Below, piece by piece: positions 1 through 7,951 of a DNA stretch of 64,000 nucleotides; the stretch's first letter is position 1, and each line of letters opens with the position of its first letter. The stretch is from Lachnoclostridium sp. UBA7215 (lineage in GTDB: Bacteria; Bacillota; Clostridia; Lachnospirales; Lachnospiraceae). The notes under the pieces are model-generated. The model worked only from the letters and a program-made list of their open reading frames with translations, was not told where the DNA came from and ran no database searches. The translations under genes were made by a program, and so were the position numbers. The stretch lies in contig DKUB01000033.1 of NCBI GenBank assembly GCA_002490465.1, positions 62,001-126,000 of the forward strand, read 5' to 3'.

Positions 1-813
1 TGTAATGCCCTGTTTATTTACGGACTGCACTGGGGCGTGACCGGCGCCGCCATAGGCTCCGCGCTCTCCTACATCTTTTCCGGTATCGCCATGTACTCTG
101 CCTGCCGCAAAAAAAACGTCCTGTATTTTCGTTTAAAGGAACTAAGCGTAAACAGCAGACAACTTTTCGAATGTGCCAGAGTCGGCGTCCCCATTCTTGG
201 AACCAACCTTGCTTCCTGTCTCGGTTATGTAATATTTGCCAGTCTTGTTTCGGATATGGGTACCACTACCTTTGCCGCACACTCAATCGCTGTAACAGCG
301 GAAACACTCTTTTACATACCCGGTTATGGACTTCGCACAGCAACTTCCACCCTTATCGGGCACGCACTCGGAGAGAGGGACCGGAAAAAGTTTGAGTCCA
401 CCGCTTATTTCAGTGTAATTGTAACAATGGGTATTATGGTGCTGAATGGCATATTTCTCTTTTTTGCCGCAAGGCCCCTGATGAATCTGCTGACCAGCAG
501 TGAGGCTGTTGCTGCGCTCGGTGCAAAAATGCTTCGTCTCGTTGCCTTTTCCGAACCCTTTTTTGGCCTGATGATTATTATGGAAGGAATTTTTTACGGC
601 CTGGGGCGCACACAATATACATTTTTAGTGGAAACGTTCAGCATGTGGGCCGTCCGGATTCTCTTTACGGTATTTTGTGTGAAATTCTGGCATCTGCCAC
701 TGCTGGCCGTCTGGGTCTGCATGATTGCGGACAATATATGTAAGGCCGTGCTGCTTACCATTCCCATACTGTCAAAACGGTTCCGGAAAAAACTGTTTGT
801 CGCCGATAACTGA
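1..813 (+). CDS. MATE-family efflux transporter, C-terminal part (partial)
   Basis: The reading frame is open from the first base, so the 5' end lies outside the window; 270 residues remain. They form several hydrophobic membrane segments joined by short basic loops, in the pattern of the second half of MATE (NorM/DinF-type) antiporters, which export drugs or metabolites across the cytoplasmic membrane using a Na+ or H+ gradient. A loop rich in Ala, Thr, Gly and Leu (around GYGLRTATSTLIGHALGE) resembles the conserved MATE segment after TM7. The normal family length is about 440-460 residues, so roughly 40 percent is missing. The gene runs rightward and is followed at once by a strong hairpin. 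The substrate cannot be read from the sequence. Confidence 0.85.
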   Translation, partial: CNALFIYGLHWGVTGAAIGSALSYIFSGIAMYSACRKKNVLYFRLKELSVNSRQLFECARVGVPILGTNLASCLGYVIFASLVSDMGTTTFAAHSIAVTAETLFYIPGYGLRTATSTLIGHALGERDRKKFESTAYFSVIVTMGIMVLNGIFLFFAARPLMNLLTSSEAVAALGAKMLRLVAFSEPFFGLMIIMEGIFYGLGRTQYTFLVETFSMWAVRILFTVFCVKFWHLPLLAVWVCMIADNICKAVLLTIPILSKRFRKKLFVADN

Positions 814-859
814 CAGGGCGGCGTCCATCTGATATGGGTTCAGACGGACGCCGCCCTGT
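813..859. terminator. Perfect 14-bp hairpin between convergent genes
   Basis: Bases 813-826 (ACAGGGCGGCGTCC) are perfectly complementary to 846-859, with a 19-nt loop. The hairpin lies between the stop of the MATE gene and the convergent stop of recX, so it probably ends transcription from both sides. There is no long T-tract directly after the stem on the plus strand, so the intrinsic-terminator call is partly inferred from position. Confidence 0.7.
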
Positions 860-873
860 AAACTTATACTACT

Positions 874-1332
874 TCAATTCATTTGCATAATTCGTTTTAT
901 CGAAGAAAGGCTGTAGCCCTTCTGAGCCAGACGCCTGGTAACTTTGTTTTTTTCCTCCCATGACATTTCTGAGAGAACTTTTCCGCGCAGCTGTTTTTTT
1001 AACTGGTTCACAAGAGCCTCTTCTTCATCCTCTGATGTATACTCTGAAAATGCCTCTGACAGAATCTCCGGGGGTATCCCCCTGGCTGTCAGCTTGTAAT
1101 GAAGCTCCTTTTTGCTGCGCTTGGCCTTATGCAGGGAAATATAATTTGCTGCATAACGGGCATCATCAAGATAACCAAACCCCTCTACATATTCGATTGC
1201 ATACTTTGCCGCCTCTTCCGAAAATCCAGCGCGGTACAGCCGATCCTGCAGCTCTTTTTTTGTGCGGTCCTGCCTTAACAGGAGGTCCATTGCCTTTTTG
1301 GCCGCTTTCCTGCCCTCTGTTTCATCACTCAT
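874..1332 (-). CDS. recX: Regulatory protein RecX
   Basis: 152 residues, helical and charged, composed of the tandem three-helix repeats of RecX. The motif YLDDARYAANYI near residues 54-65 is the family signature. RecX binds the RecA-DNA filament and limits or modulates recombinase activity. It starts 16 nt after the recA stop on the same strand, the classical recA-recX arrangement, so it should be co-transcribed from the LexA-controlled recA promoter. Its own ribosome-binding site is weak (GGCGG), which fits low-level translation relative to recA. Family identity is firm; whether it inhibits or stimulates RecA here cannot be seen. Confidence 0.92.
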   Translation of the reverse strand: MSDETEGRKAAKKAMDLLLRQDRTKKELQDRLYRAGFSEEAAKYAIEYVEGFGYLDDARYAANYISLHKAKRSKKELHYKLTARGIPPEILSEAFSEYTSEDEEEALVNQLKKQLRGKVLSEMSWEEKNKVTRRLAQKGYSLSSIKRIMQMN

Positions 1333-1348
1333 ATTTCATACCGCCAGC

Positions 1349-2425
1349 CTATTTGGCCTTTTTCTTTCCCTCTGCCGGTGACTCTTCTACCTGATTGTCA
1401 GAGATTTGCTGCGCCTTATCTTCTTCTGTTTCTTCCGGCATACACTTGGCGCGCACTGCCGCATCTACCTCCTGAAAGATATCCGGATGGTCAGAAAGGT
1501 ACTTTTTGGCATTTTCCCTTCCCTGCCCGATTCGTTCCCCCTTATAGGAATACCATGCGCCGCTCTTTATAATAATATCCTGTTTGGCCGCTAAATCGAG
1601 CACATCACCTTCTCTGGAAATGCCTTTGCCAAACATAATGTCAAATTCCGCTTCCTGGAACGGCGGGGCCACTTTATTTTTTACAACCTTGACACGGACG
1701 CGGTTACCGATTTTTTCGCCTCCCTGTGAAAGTGTCTCAATCCTTCTGACATCCAGACGGACGGAAGCGTAAAACTTCAAAGCACGTCCTCCTGTTGTCG
1801 TCTCCGGATTGCCAAACATTACCCCGATTTTTTCCCTGAGCTGATTGATAAAGATTACCGTACAGTTTGACTTGTTGATTACACTGGTCAGCTTGCGGAG
1901 TGCCTGACTCATGAGGCGCGCCTGCAGCCCTACATGAGAATCTCCCATATCCCCGTCAATTTCCGCTTTTGGCACAAGGGCTGCCACGGAATCCACAATC
2001 ACGATATCCACAGCACCGGAACGCACCATTGTCTCTGTAATCTCCATCGCCTGCTCACCACAGTCCGGCTGTGATATGTAAAGCTCATCAATATTAACCC
2101 CGATATTTTTGGCATAGACCGGATCAAGTGCATGCTCTGCATCAATAAATCCGGCAATTCCGCCCCGCTTCTGCACCTCGGCAACCATATGAAGGGCAAC
2201 TGTTGTTTTACCACTGGATTCCGGTCCGTAAACCTCTATAATACGCCCTTTGGGAATTCCCCCTACTCCAAGCGCCAAATCCAGGCTGAGTGAACCTGTT
2301 GTCACCGTCTCTACCTGCATACGGGTCGTGTCACCGAGCTTCATAATGGCTCCCTGCCCGTATGCTTTTTCTATCTGGGCAATGGCAGACTCCAATGCCT
2401 TTATCTTGTTTTGATCTTTTTCCAT
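1349..2425 (-). CDS. recA: Recombinase RecA
   Basis: 358 residues, full length. Walker A GPESSGKT lies at residues 67-74; loop L1 (MGDSHVGLQARL) and L2 (GVMFGNPETTTGGRALKFY) are intact, and the tail is acidic then lysine-rich, as usual. RecA forms ATP-dependent filaments on single-stranded DNA, carries out homologous strand exchange, and activates LexA self-cleavage. The start is ATG with a GGAGG site, and the promoter upstream carries a LexA box, so the gene is expected to be induced by DNA damage. recX follows directly. The gene is of housekeeping type with no sign of transfer. Confidence 0.98.
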   Translation of the reverse strand: MEKDQNKIKALESAIAQIEKAYGQGAIMKLGDTTRMQVETVTTGSLSLDLALGVGGIPKGRIIEVYGPESSGKTTVALHMVAEVQKRGGIAGFIDAEHALDPVYAKNIGVNIDELYISQPDCGEQAMEITETMVRSGAVDIVIVDSVAALVPKAEIDGDMGDSHVGLQARLMSQALRKLTSVINKSNCTVIFINQLREKIGVMFGNPETTTGGRALKFYASVRLDVRRIETLSQGGEKIGNRVRVKVVKNKVAPPFQEAEFDIMFGKGISREGDVLDLAAKQDIIIKSGAWYSYKGERIGQGRENAKKYLSDHPDIFQEVDAAVRAKCMPEETEEDKAQQISDNQVEESPAEGKKKAK

Positions 2426-2453
2426 TTTTATTTATCCTCCATTTCCGGCTTTC

Positions 2454-2506
2454 CGAACAAGCGTTCTGTATGTGCTTATTCTACTCTATCGCTGTTTAAA
2501 TGTCAA
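2454..2506 (-). promoter_or_regulatory. recA promoter with LexA (SOS) box
   Basis: On the minus strand, -35 TTGACA (2501-2506), a 17-bp spacer and -10 TAGAAT (2478-2483) form a near-consensus sigma-A promoter. Just downstream, bases 2454-2467 read CGAACAAGCGTTCT, matching the Gram-positive LexA/DinR operator CGAACRNRYGTTYC except for the last base. The box covers the expected transcription start, so LexA binding should block initiation until SOS induction. Confidence 0.9.
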
Positions 2507-2601
2507 TGGTTTTTTCACAATTTCTATTAGTTCCATTATTATAAGTCAGAAATGAAGGCTTGTCTACGGTTGTTTTACGCTGTTTAGTGCGTATTACGCC
2601 T

Positions 2602-2626
2602 TAGTGTGTAATACACACTATTTTTT
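2602..2626. terminator. Small palindrome with T-run near the end of the M18 gene
   Basis: TAGTGTG (2602-2608) pairs with CACACTA (2614-2620) and is followed on the plus strand by six T. A related half-palindrome (TAGTGCG...) precedes it. The T-run favours termination of rightward transcription, although no rightward gene ends here; for the leftward aminopeptidase gene the hairpin lies just after the stop but lacks a T-tract. Confidence 0.35.
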
Positions 2627-4016
2627 ACGCACCCTTAAATATATTTTTCAAAAATACAACATAGCCTTTCTTTGTCTCATAAATATCCGCTTTGCTCGTT
2701 ACCTCCCACGGTGCATGCATATTGAGAACGGCAACGCCGCAGTCAATAACCTCCATACCATACAGAGCCATAATATACGCAATCGTACCACCGCCGCCGA
2801 TATCAACTTTGCCCAGCTCCGCCGTCTGATACGCCACTTTAGAGTCCTCAAGAATTCCGCGTATCTGCGCCATAAACTCTGCATTGGCATCATTGCTTCC
2901 GGATTTCCCCCTTGATCCGGTAAACTTATTAAACACCATGCCGCGGCCAAAATAGGCAGCATTTTTCTTTTCATACGCTGATGCATAGGTTGGATCAAAA
3001 GCAGCACTCACATCAGAAGACAACATTTTGGAATTTGCCAGACAGCGGCGGACCGAAAGTTCCGAATACTGGCCAAGACAATTCATAACCTCTGCCACTG
3101 TATTTTCAAAAACAGCTGACTGCATCCCTGTAGCGCCCACACTGCCGATTTCCTCTTTATCTACCAGCAGACAGCATGTGGTATGTTTTGTGCCTTCCAC
3201 CTCAAGCATAGCAAGAAGCGAGGTATAGGCACACACCCTGTCATCCTGTCCATATCCCATGATCATGCTGGCATCAATTCCGGATTCTCTGGATCGGCCG
3301 GCCGGAACTACCTCCAGCTCTGCCGAAAGGAAGTCCTCCTCCTCCATATCATATTTTTCTTTGAGAATGGAGAGTACATTCTGGCTCACCGCATCTTTTT
3401 CTGCTCCTTTTAACGGTATGCTGCCAAAAAGAATATCAAGAGCCTCTCCCTCAATGACCTTGTCCGCTTTTTTCTCCATGCGCTCATGGGCTAAATGTAT
3501 TAACAAATCCGTCACACAGAATACCGGATCCTTGTCATCCTCTCCAATACAGATATCTATGACTTCCCCATTTTTTTTGACAATAACGCCATGAATCGCT
3601 AACGGCATTGTAACCCACTGATATTTCTTAATTCCTCCATAATAATGCGTATCCAGATACGCCAGCTCTGTATCTTCATAGAGCGGATTCTGCTTAATGT
3701 CCATGCGCGGTGAGTCAATATGAGCACCTAAAATGGCCATTCCCTGCTCCATCGGTTCTGTGCCAATCTGGAAAAGGGCAACTGCCTTTTTCATATTTAC
3801 CGCATATACTTTATCGCCGGGGTTTAGCTGTCCGCCTTTTTTTACTATTTCATGTAAATCCTGATATCCGGCCTTCTCTGCCATTTTGACAGCAAGCGCT
3901 GTGCACTCGCGCTCTGTCTTTCCTCCATCAAGAAATTCTCTGTAATTTTTACTGAGTTTATCAAGCTCCTTTATCTCTTTTTTTGTATAGCTTTTCCATA
4001 CGTTTTCCTGTTCCAT
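2625..4016 (-). CDS. M18-family zinc aminopeptidase
   Basis: 463 residues. Metal-ligand motifs of the M18 (aspartyl aminopeptidase / aminopeptidase I) family are visible in order: GAHIDSPRMD, DKEEIGSVGATGMQ and the terminal region with MHAPWE. The enzyme removes N-terminal residues from peptides in the cytoplasm with two metal ions. I place the start at the ATG at 4016 because GGAGG sits 5 nt upstream; a GTG at 4034 would add six residues and overlap the truA stop by 4 nt but has no good ribosome-binding site. It is the third gene of a DUF1653-truA-M18 operon with almost no spacing. Exact residue preference is not predictable. Confidence 0.92.
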   Translation of the reverse strand: MEQENVWKSYTKKEIKELDKLSKNYREFLDGGKTERECTALAVKMAEKAGYQDLHEIVKKGGQLNPGDKVYAVNMKKAVALFQIGTEPMEQGMAILGAHIDSPRMDIKQNPLYEDTELAYLDTHYYGGIKKYQWVTMPLAIHGVIVKKNGEVIDICIGEDDKDPVFCVTDLLIHLAHERMEKKADKVIEGEALDILFGSIPLKGAEKDAVSQNVLSILKEKYDMEEEDFLSAELEVVPAGRSRESGIDASMIMGYGQDDRVCAYTSLLAMLEVEGTKHTTCCLLVDKEEIGSVGATGMQSAVFENTVAEVMNCLGQYSELSVRRCLANSKMLSSDVSAAFDPTYASAYEKKNAAYFGRGMVFNKFTGSRGKSGSNDANAEFMAQIRGILEDSKVAYQTAELGKVDIGGGGTIAYIMALYGMEVIDCGVAVLNMHAPWEVTSKADIYETKKGYVVFLKNIFKGA

Positions 4017-4030
4017 CTTGTCCTCCATTC

Positions 4031-4825
4031 TCACATATAATGTACTTCACACAATGTCAGTCCTTTTGCCGGTGCTGTTGCACCTGCCATCGCTCTCTCT
4101 CCGGTATTAAGAGCCGCCAGCACACTTTCCCTGGTGCGTCTGCCCGCCCCTATTTCCACAAGAGTGCCCGTAATAATCCGGACCATATTGTGTAAAAAAC
4201 CATCTCCCTCGAAGCGCAGCACAATATCATTTGCCGTCTCAAATATCGTCAGCTGCTGCAGATTTCTGACTGTAGATTTCTTTTTAGAACTCTTTGAACA
4301 AAATCCCTTAAAATCATGCTTTCCAAGAAGACATGCAGCCGCCTCCTCCATGGCATGCACATCCAGCGTCTCTTCCATCTGCCAGCTGTACTTCCGCATA
4401 AACACATTATAACAATCTTTTTTTGTAATCCGGTACTCATAGATTTTGCCGGTGGCATTTAACCGGCTGTGAAACCTCTCTCCCGCCGGTTCTGCTTTCA
4501 GTATTCGTATATCCTCCGGCAAATATGCGTTTAAACCACTAAAAATCAAATCACTCACAGAATGGCTTTCGACGAAAGCAGCTCCCTGACACTGTTCTCT
4601 TAAATGTACAATCTGTTTTTCTGTCAAACGAAAATTGGCAACCTGCGCCCTTGCATGGACGCCGGCATCTGTCCGCCCCGCTCCGTCAATCATAACTGGA
4701 CTGCCTGCCATTTTCCCCAGTGCAGATTCTATTTTCCCCTGAATCGTATCTGCCCCGCTTTTCTGTCTCTGCCATCCATGATATCTCGTTCCATCGTATT
4801 GTATGATCAAACGGTAATTGCTCAA
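4031..4825 (-). CDS. truA: tRNA pseudouridine(38-40) synthase TruA
   Basis: 264 residues. The catalytic motif GRTDAGVHA places the nucleophile Asp at about residue 53, and the N-terminal YDGTRYHGWQ segment is typical. TruA converts U38, U39 and U40 in the anticodon arm of tRNAs to pseudouridine. The start is an unusual TTG whose last bases overlap the upstream TGA stop (TTGA), with GGGGAG 7 nt before it, so translation is probably coupled to the upstream DUF1653 gene. Length and motifs are normal. Confidence 0.95.
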   Translation of the reverse strand: MSNYRLIIQYDGTRYHGWQRQKSGADTIQGKIESALGKMAGSPVMIDGAGRTDAGVHARAQVANFRLTEKQIVHLREQCQGAAFVESHSVSDLIFSGLNAYLPEDIRILKAEPAGERFHSRLNATGKIYEYRITKKDCYNVFMRKYSWQMEETLDVHAMEEAAACLLGKHDFKGFCSKSSKKKSTVRNLQQLTIFETANDIVLRFEGDGFLHNMVRIITGTLVEIGAGRRTRESVLAALNTGERAMAGATAPAKGLTLCEVHYM

Positions 4826-5337
4826 AGCCTGTCTCCCCGTTCTCCTTCGTATTTTGCCCGGATTTTCAGCTCCGAGCGAATCAGCGCCGCAATGTCCACT
4901 CCGTCCTCAAGTGGGAGGTCAAGACTGACAGCAATATTGTTCAGCATCGTGTTATCCAGTTCACCCTCCATCATTTCAAACAATTTCAGCTTTTCTTTGA
5001 AACTGTCTGCATCAAAAAAGGTAAGCAGCTTCTTCATTTTGGGATCCTGCAATTCCGGGTCCTCCGGTTCTTCTGCCACCGCTCCCTTTGATATCCTCGG
5101 CTGTTTATCCGGCAGGTCCTCCCGCTTGCTTATCTGCTTTCTCCCCACAAGCGGCAGTTCATCAAACTCTCTGACATACTCTGCAAAAAACTGGCGTTTT
5201 TCCATGACAAAATGTTCATAGGGCTCTGTCAGTTCCTGATAGCATATTACCTCCTGAAATGTAGGTTTTGTCTGTGCGCGTGCAATGATTTGTACGGGCT
5301 GTCCGGTCCTCTTGTGATAAAATATTCCGCTATTCAT
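4822..5337 (-). CDS. DUF1653-like protein with C-terminal extension
   Basis: 171 residues from the ATG at 5337, which has AAGGAAG upstream; a GTG three codons earlier is too close to that site. Residues about 3-50 (GIFYHKRTGQPVQIIARAQT..., then VICYQELTEPYEHFVM and F-A-E) match the compact beta-rich DUF1653 pattern. The rest is an acidic helical extension with a run of charged residues and no motif I recognise. DUF1653 has no established biochemical role. The gene leads the truA operon, and its stop overlaps the truA start. Confidence 0.7.
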   Translation of the reverse strand: MNSGIFYHKRTGQPVQIIARAQTKPTFQEVICYQELTEPYEHFVMEKRQFFAEYVREFDELPLVGRKQISKREDLPDKQPRISKGAVAEEPEDPELQDPKMKKLLTFFDADSFKEKLKLFEMMEGELDNTMLNNIAVSLDLPLEDGVDIAALIRSELKIRAKYEGERGDRL

Positions 5338-5372
5338 TACAAACACTTCCTTTCCATACGGTCTTCCTTTTT

Positions 5373-5400
5373 ATTATACCGTTCCTGACCAGGAAGTCAA
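5373..5400 (-). promoter_or_regulatory. Promoter of the DUF1653-truA-M18 operon
   Basis: On the minus strand, TTGACT (5395-5400), 16 bp and a perfect TATAAT (5373-5378) form a good sigma-A promoter about 35 nt before the DUF1653 start codon. Confidence 0.8.
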
Positions 5401-5426
5401 CGAAAAGAAAATCCCGGGGGGTTATG

Positions 5427-5454
5427 TTGTACTTTAGGAATCCTGTGTTATAAT
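5427..5454 (+). promoter_or_regulatory. Promoter of the DUF3990 gene pair
   Basis: TTGTAC (5427-5432), 16 bp and TATAAT (5449-5454), about 48 nt before the TTG start codon. It is back-to-back with the DUF1653 operon promoter. Confidence 0.7.
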
Positions 5455-5501
5455 GTTTACTATAAGAATTTCACAGGCATTTGTAGAAAGAGGGGATATA
5501 T

Positions 5502-5969
5502 TTGGTTCTGTACCATGCGGGCAAAGAAATTGTAGAATATCCGGAAATCAGAAAAACCAGATTTACGAAAGACTTTTCATGGGGATTCTACTGTACTAAT
5601 AAATATGAGCAGGCAGTAAGATGGGCAAATCGCGGTGAAGGTTCCCCCGTTATCAACATATATCAGTATGAACCGGATAATACACTGCAAAAACTTACTT
5701 TTCCAGAAATGAACGATGATTGGCTGGATTTTATTGCAAAATGCCGACAGGGCAGCATCCATAATTATGATATTGTGGAGGGACCTATGGCAGATGATAC
5801 CATCTGGAATTATGTCAATGATTTTTTGTATGGAAATATTACGAGAGAACAATTTTGGGGACTGGCTAAGTTTAAATATCCAACTCACCAAATTAGTTTC
5901 CACACGCTCGCCGGACTAAACTGCCTGACATTTGAAAGGAGCGAAACCATTTATGACAGAAATAAATAA
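5502..5969 (+). CDS. DUF3990 protein, probable ADP-ribosyltransferase-like toxin
   Basis: 155 residues. The N-terminus (LYHAG..., then KDFSWGFYCTN and QAVRWA) is the DUF3990 signature, a family related to the ADP-ribosyltransferase fold in which Tyr/His near the start and the GFY segment form the NAD pocket. I infer a toxin or modifying enzyme; no target is known from the sequence. The start is a TTG with AGAGGGG upstream; no better ATG exists. The next gene overlaps its end by 17 nt, so the two are translationally coupled, as usual for toxin-antitoxin or enzyme-inhibitor pairs. Confidence 0.75.
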   Translation: MVLYHAGKEIVEYPEIRKTRFTKDFSWGFYCTNKYEQAVRWANRGEGSPVINIYQYEPDNTLQKLTFPEMNDDWLDFIAKCRQGSIHNYDIVEGPMADDTIWNYVNDFLYGNITREQFWGLAKFKYPTHQISFHTLAGLNCLTFERSETIYDRNK

Positions 5970-6396
5970 GGATGATTTATTTTATGTCTGCGCACTTATA
6001 GAATTTACCGCACGAAAAACCAAAAACAGGCGCAAGGTCATCGTAAATGCATTAGGGATAGAAGGAATTACAAAACAATTGTGCGATGCGCAGGTAAACC
6101 ACTGTCTGTCATTTGAACAGGTCTCTGAAGAATTGATTGAATATTATAAGATACCAACCGGTAATTTTGATACAATATCCAACTGCAGTTATCAAATTCC
6201 CAGTTTTATTTCCATTGGCAGGCTCTACAGCTATATGATACTTGATTGCTCTGAAAAGGGACAGGAAACAGAGGAACTGTTGAAAATTTTTAACTCTTTT
6301 ATCAGTGACGAAATATCAGATTTCCGAACAGGCGTATACTTTGAAAATCCAAGTTATCTGGAATGCTCTTATCAGGAGGGATATCTTTTGGAATAG
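5953..6396 (+). CDS. Partner of DUF3990 protein, probable antitoxin
   Basis: 147 residues from the ATG at 5953 with AAGGAG 11 nt upstream; the in-frame TTG at 5932 is rejected because it lies before that site. The N-terminal 60 residues (DDLFYVCALIEFTARKT..., KVIVNALG) are helical and distantly resemble DUF3791-type proteins, which often neighbour DUF3990 genes. The remainder is mixed with no catalytic motif. Overlap with the DUF3990 gene suggests the protein counteracts or regulates it. This role is inferred from context only. Confidence 0.6.
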   Translation: MTEINKDDLFYVCALIEFTARKTKNRRKVIVNALGIEGITKQLCDAQVNHCLSFEQVSEELIEYYKIPTGNFDTISNCSYQIPSFISIGRLYSYMILDCSEKGQETEELLKIFNSFISDEISDFRTGVYFENPSYLECSYQEGYLLE

Positions 6397-6823
6397 GCAC
6401 AACAACCTTTTGGCTTCCAACCCCTAGAATAAGGGGCCCCTGCTCTACAGCAAATGTGCTGTCTGCCACAGTTTATTCGTCTGAAAAAGAAAAATCAAAA
6501 TTTTTTATATTTTTGCAACTTTTTTGCTCCCTGATTCGTTATATAGGCATAATGGGTTGGGGAGCATTAAAATTTGGCATAAAAGAGAGGTGAGAGAATG
6601 TATAGAGATGCTTTATGCAGAAATTCTATTGAATAGAGCGATCTTTTCATATAGTAGTAAGTTTTAGAAGATAAAAAAATTGTATGAATATACTAAAACC
6701 CATAGTGAATCTATTGCCAATTCATTACAAAGTTTCTCGTGTTAATTTGTAATTTTTACACCCTTATCCATTTATAATTACAAAGGGTAAGGAAGTATTC
6801 AATTTTAGGAGGCAAGGAATATT
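6397..6823. other. 427-nt gap without a convincing gene
   Basis: AT-rich. It holds a small GC-rich patch (6419-6440, CCCCTAGAATAAGGGG palindrome) and an 11-codon ORF with a good ribosome-binding site (GAGGTGAGAGA then ATG at 6598). The region near 6745-6790 has TTGTAA and TATAAT elements but not at standard spacing. The downstream LRR gene must be transcribed from somewhere here. Confidence 0.4.
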
Positions 6824-7852
6824 ATGAAAAAATTTTTATTAGTAATAATACTACTGCTATGTTCTCTGGCAATTTTTTCGGGAAATGCAAAAGCAGCAGG
6901 AAAGAAAAGCGGAAGGTACCGTTATAATGTGCTTAACAAAAAGATGAAAACGGCTGCCATCACGCATGTGGGTAATACCGGCACAACAGTAAAAATACCG
7001 AAAAAGATTAATGGGTATACCGTTGTACAGATTGGGACAACAGAAAAAACAGATACCAAATTTCGCATCTTTACAAAAAAAGATGCCGGAAAAATACAAC
7101 AGATAAAACTGCCGGATACATTGCGTAAAATCGGTATAAAGGCGTTCATGGATTGTAATAAATTGAAAAATATAGTTTTACCAAAAAAGTTAAGCAAAAT
7201 CGGAGAAAGCGCTTTTTATTGTTGTTACAGTTTGGAGAAAGTGGTATTTAAAACGAATAACGCAAAAATCGGGAAATTTGCTTTTCTTACAGGTTCCCAA
7301 CTTTTGTCATCAGAGAAAAGAAGTCACTTACGAAAAATAGAATTTCCTATGACATATAAAGGAAAAATTATGGAGGGCGCATTTAACGGTTTTATTGGCA
7401 CAACATTTAACTGGGTAAATTTCACAGCAGATAATGGCGCATTTCTTCGATGGGTAACAACATTAAAACAGATTAAAGTACATCCAAAGACAAATAAAGT
7501 AGATATACCAAGAAACTGTTTGGACGGATGTGCTCAGCAGGTACAGATATCAGTGCCCAAATATGTGGAAAGTGTACATATTTGGCAACAACGATATAAT
7601 ATTAAACAGATTACAATTTATGGTATGGACACCACTCTAAAAGGGGATTATTTCATGGGAAAATACCATGAGGAAATTATGATATCTGTGGAAACAGTAA
7701 AGTGTAAGAAAAAATCGGTTGCCTGGGAGATGGCATCACAGTATATTTGTCCGGATTTTACAAATGTGGACTGGGAAAATTTCACAGAGGACTCAACGGA
7801 TTATAATGAAAATAATATTGAGTTTAAACAGGTAGCGTTAGTCGCACTATAA
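6824..7852 (+). CDS. Secreted BspA-like leucine-rich-repeat protein
   Basis: 342 residues. Residues 1-25 are a clear signal peptide (MKKFLLVIILLLCSLAIF... ending NAKA-A). Residues about 85-160 carry LRR_5 (BspA-type) repeats such as LPDTLRKIGIKAFMDCNKLKNIVLP and KLSKIGESAFYCC. The C-terminal part has no LPXTG anchor or transmembrane helix and few repeats, so it is probably released or loosely attached. Such proteins bind host or dietary matter or neighbouring cells; the ligand is unknown. Start ATG with AGGAGG 11 nt upstream. It ends before a strong terminator and stands alone as a transcription unit. Confidence 0.8.
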   Translation: MKKFLLVIILLLCSLAIFSGNAKAAGKKSGRYRYNVLNKKMKTAAITHVGNTGTTVKIPKKINGYTVVQIGTTEKTDTKFRIFTKKDAGKIQQIKLPDTLRKIGIKAFMDCNKLKNIVLPKKLSKIGESAFYCCYSLEKVVFKTNNAKIGKFAFLTGSQLLSSEKRSHLRKIEFPMTYKGKIMEGAFNGFIGTTFNWVNFTADNGAFLRWVTTLKQIKVHPKTNKVDIPRNCLDGCAQQVQISVPKYVESVHIWQQRYNIKQITIYGMDTTLKGDYFMGKYHEEIMISVETVKCKKKSVAWEMASQYICPDFTNVDWENFTEDSTDYNENNIEFKQVALVAL

Positions 7853-7898
7853 ACAGGTTTGGTAAGCAAACCCGAACTTACTATATGAATCGTTTAAA

Positions 7899-7930
7899 AG
7901 GCCCGGCAAATGCCGGGCCTCCAAATTTTT
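7899..7930 (+). terminator. Intrinsic terminator of the LRR gene
   Basis: AGGCCCGGCA (7899-7908), loop AA, TGCCGGGCCT (7911-7920), then CCAAATTTTT. A smaller hairpin GGTTTG/CAAACC precedes it just after the stop codon. It lies between convergent genes and may also act leftward. Confidence 0.88.
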
Positions 7931-7951
7931 ATCATTCCATTCTCTTTTTTA

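Noticed and set aside
6330..6475. Minus-strand 55-codon frame reading VADSTFAVEQGPLILGVGSQ...
   Set aside because: Reads protein-like but overlaps the coding sequence of the partner gene on the opposite strand and has no start site; kept only as a curiosity.
6363..6593. 76-codon frame overlapping the DUF3990 partner's end
   Set aside because: Lies in another frame across a real gene end with no ribosome-binding site; sequence is not protein-like (Cys/Trp-rich early, then AT-driven).
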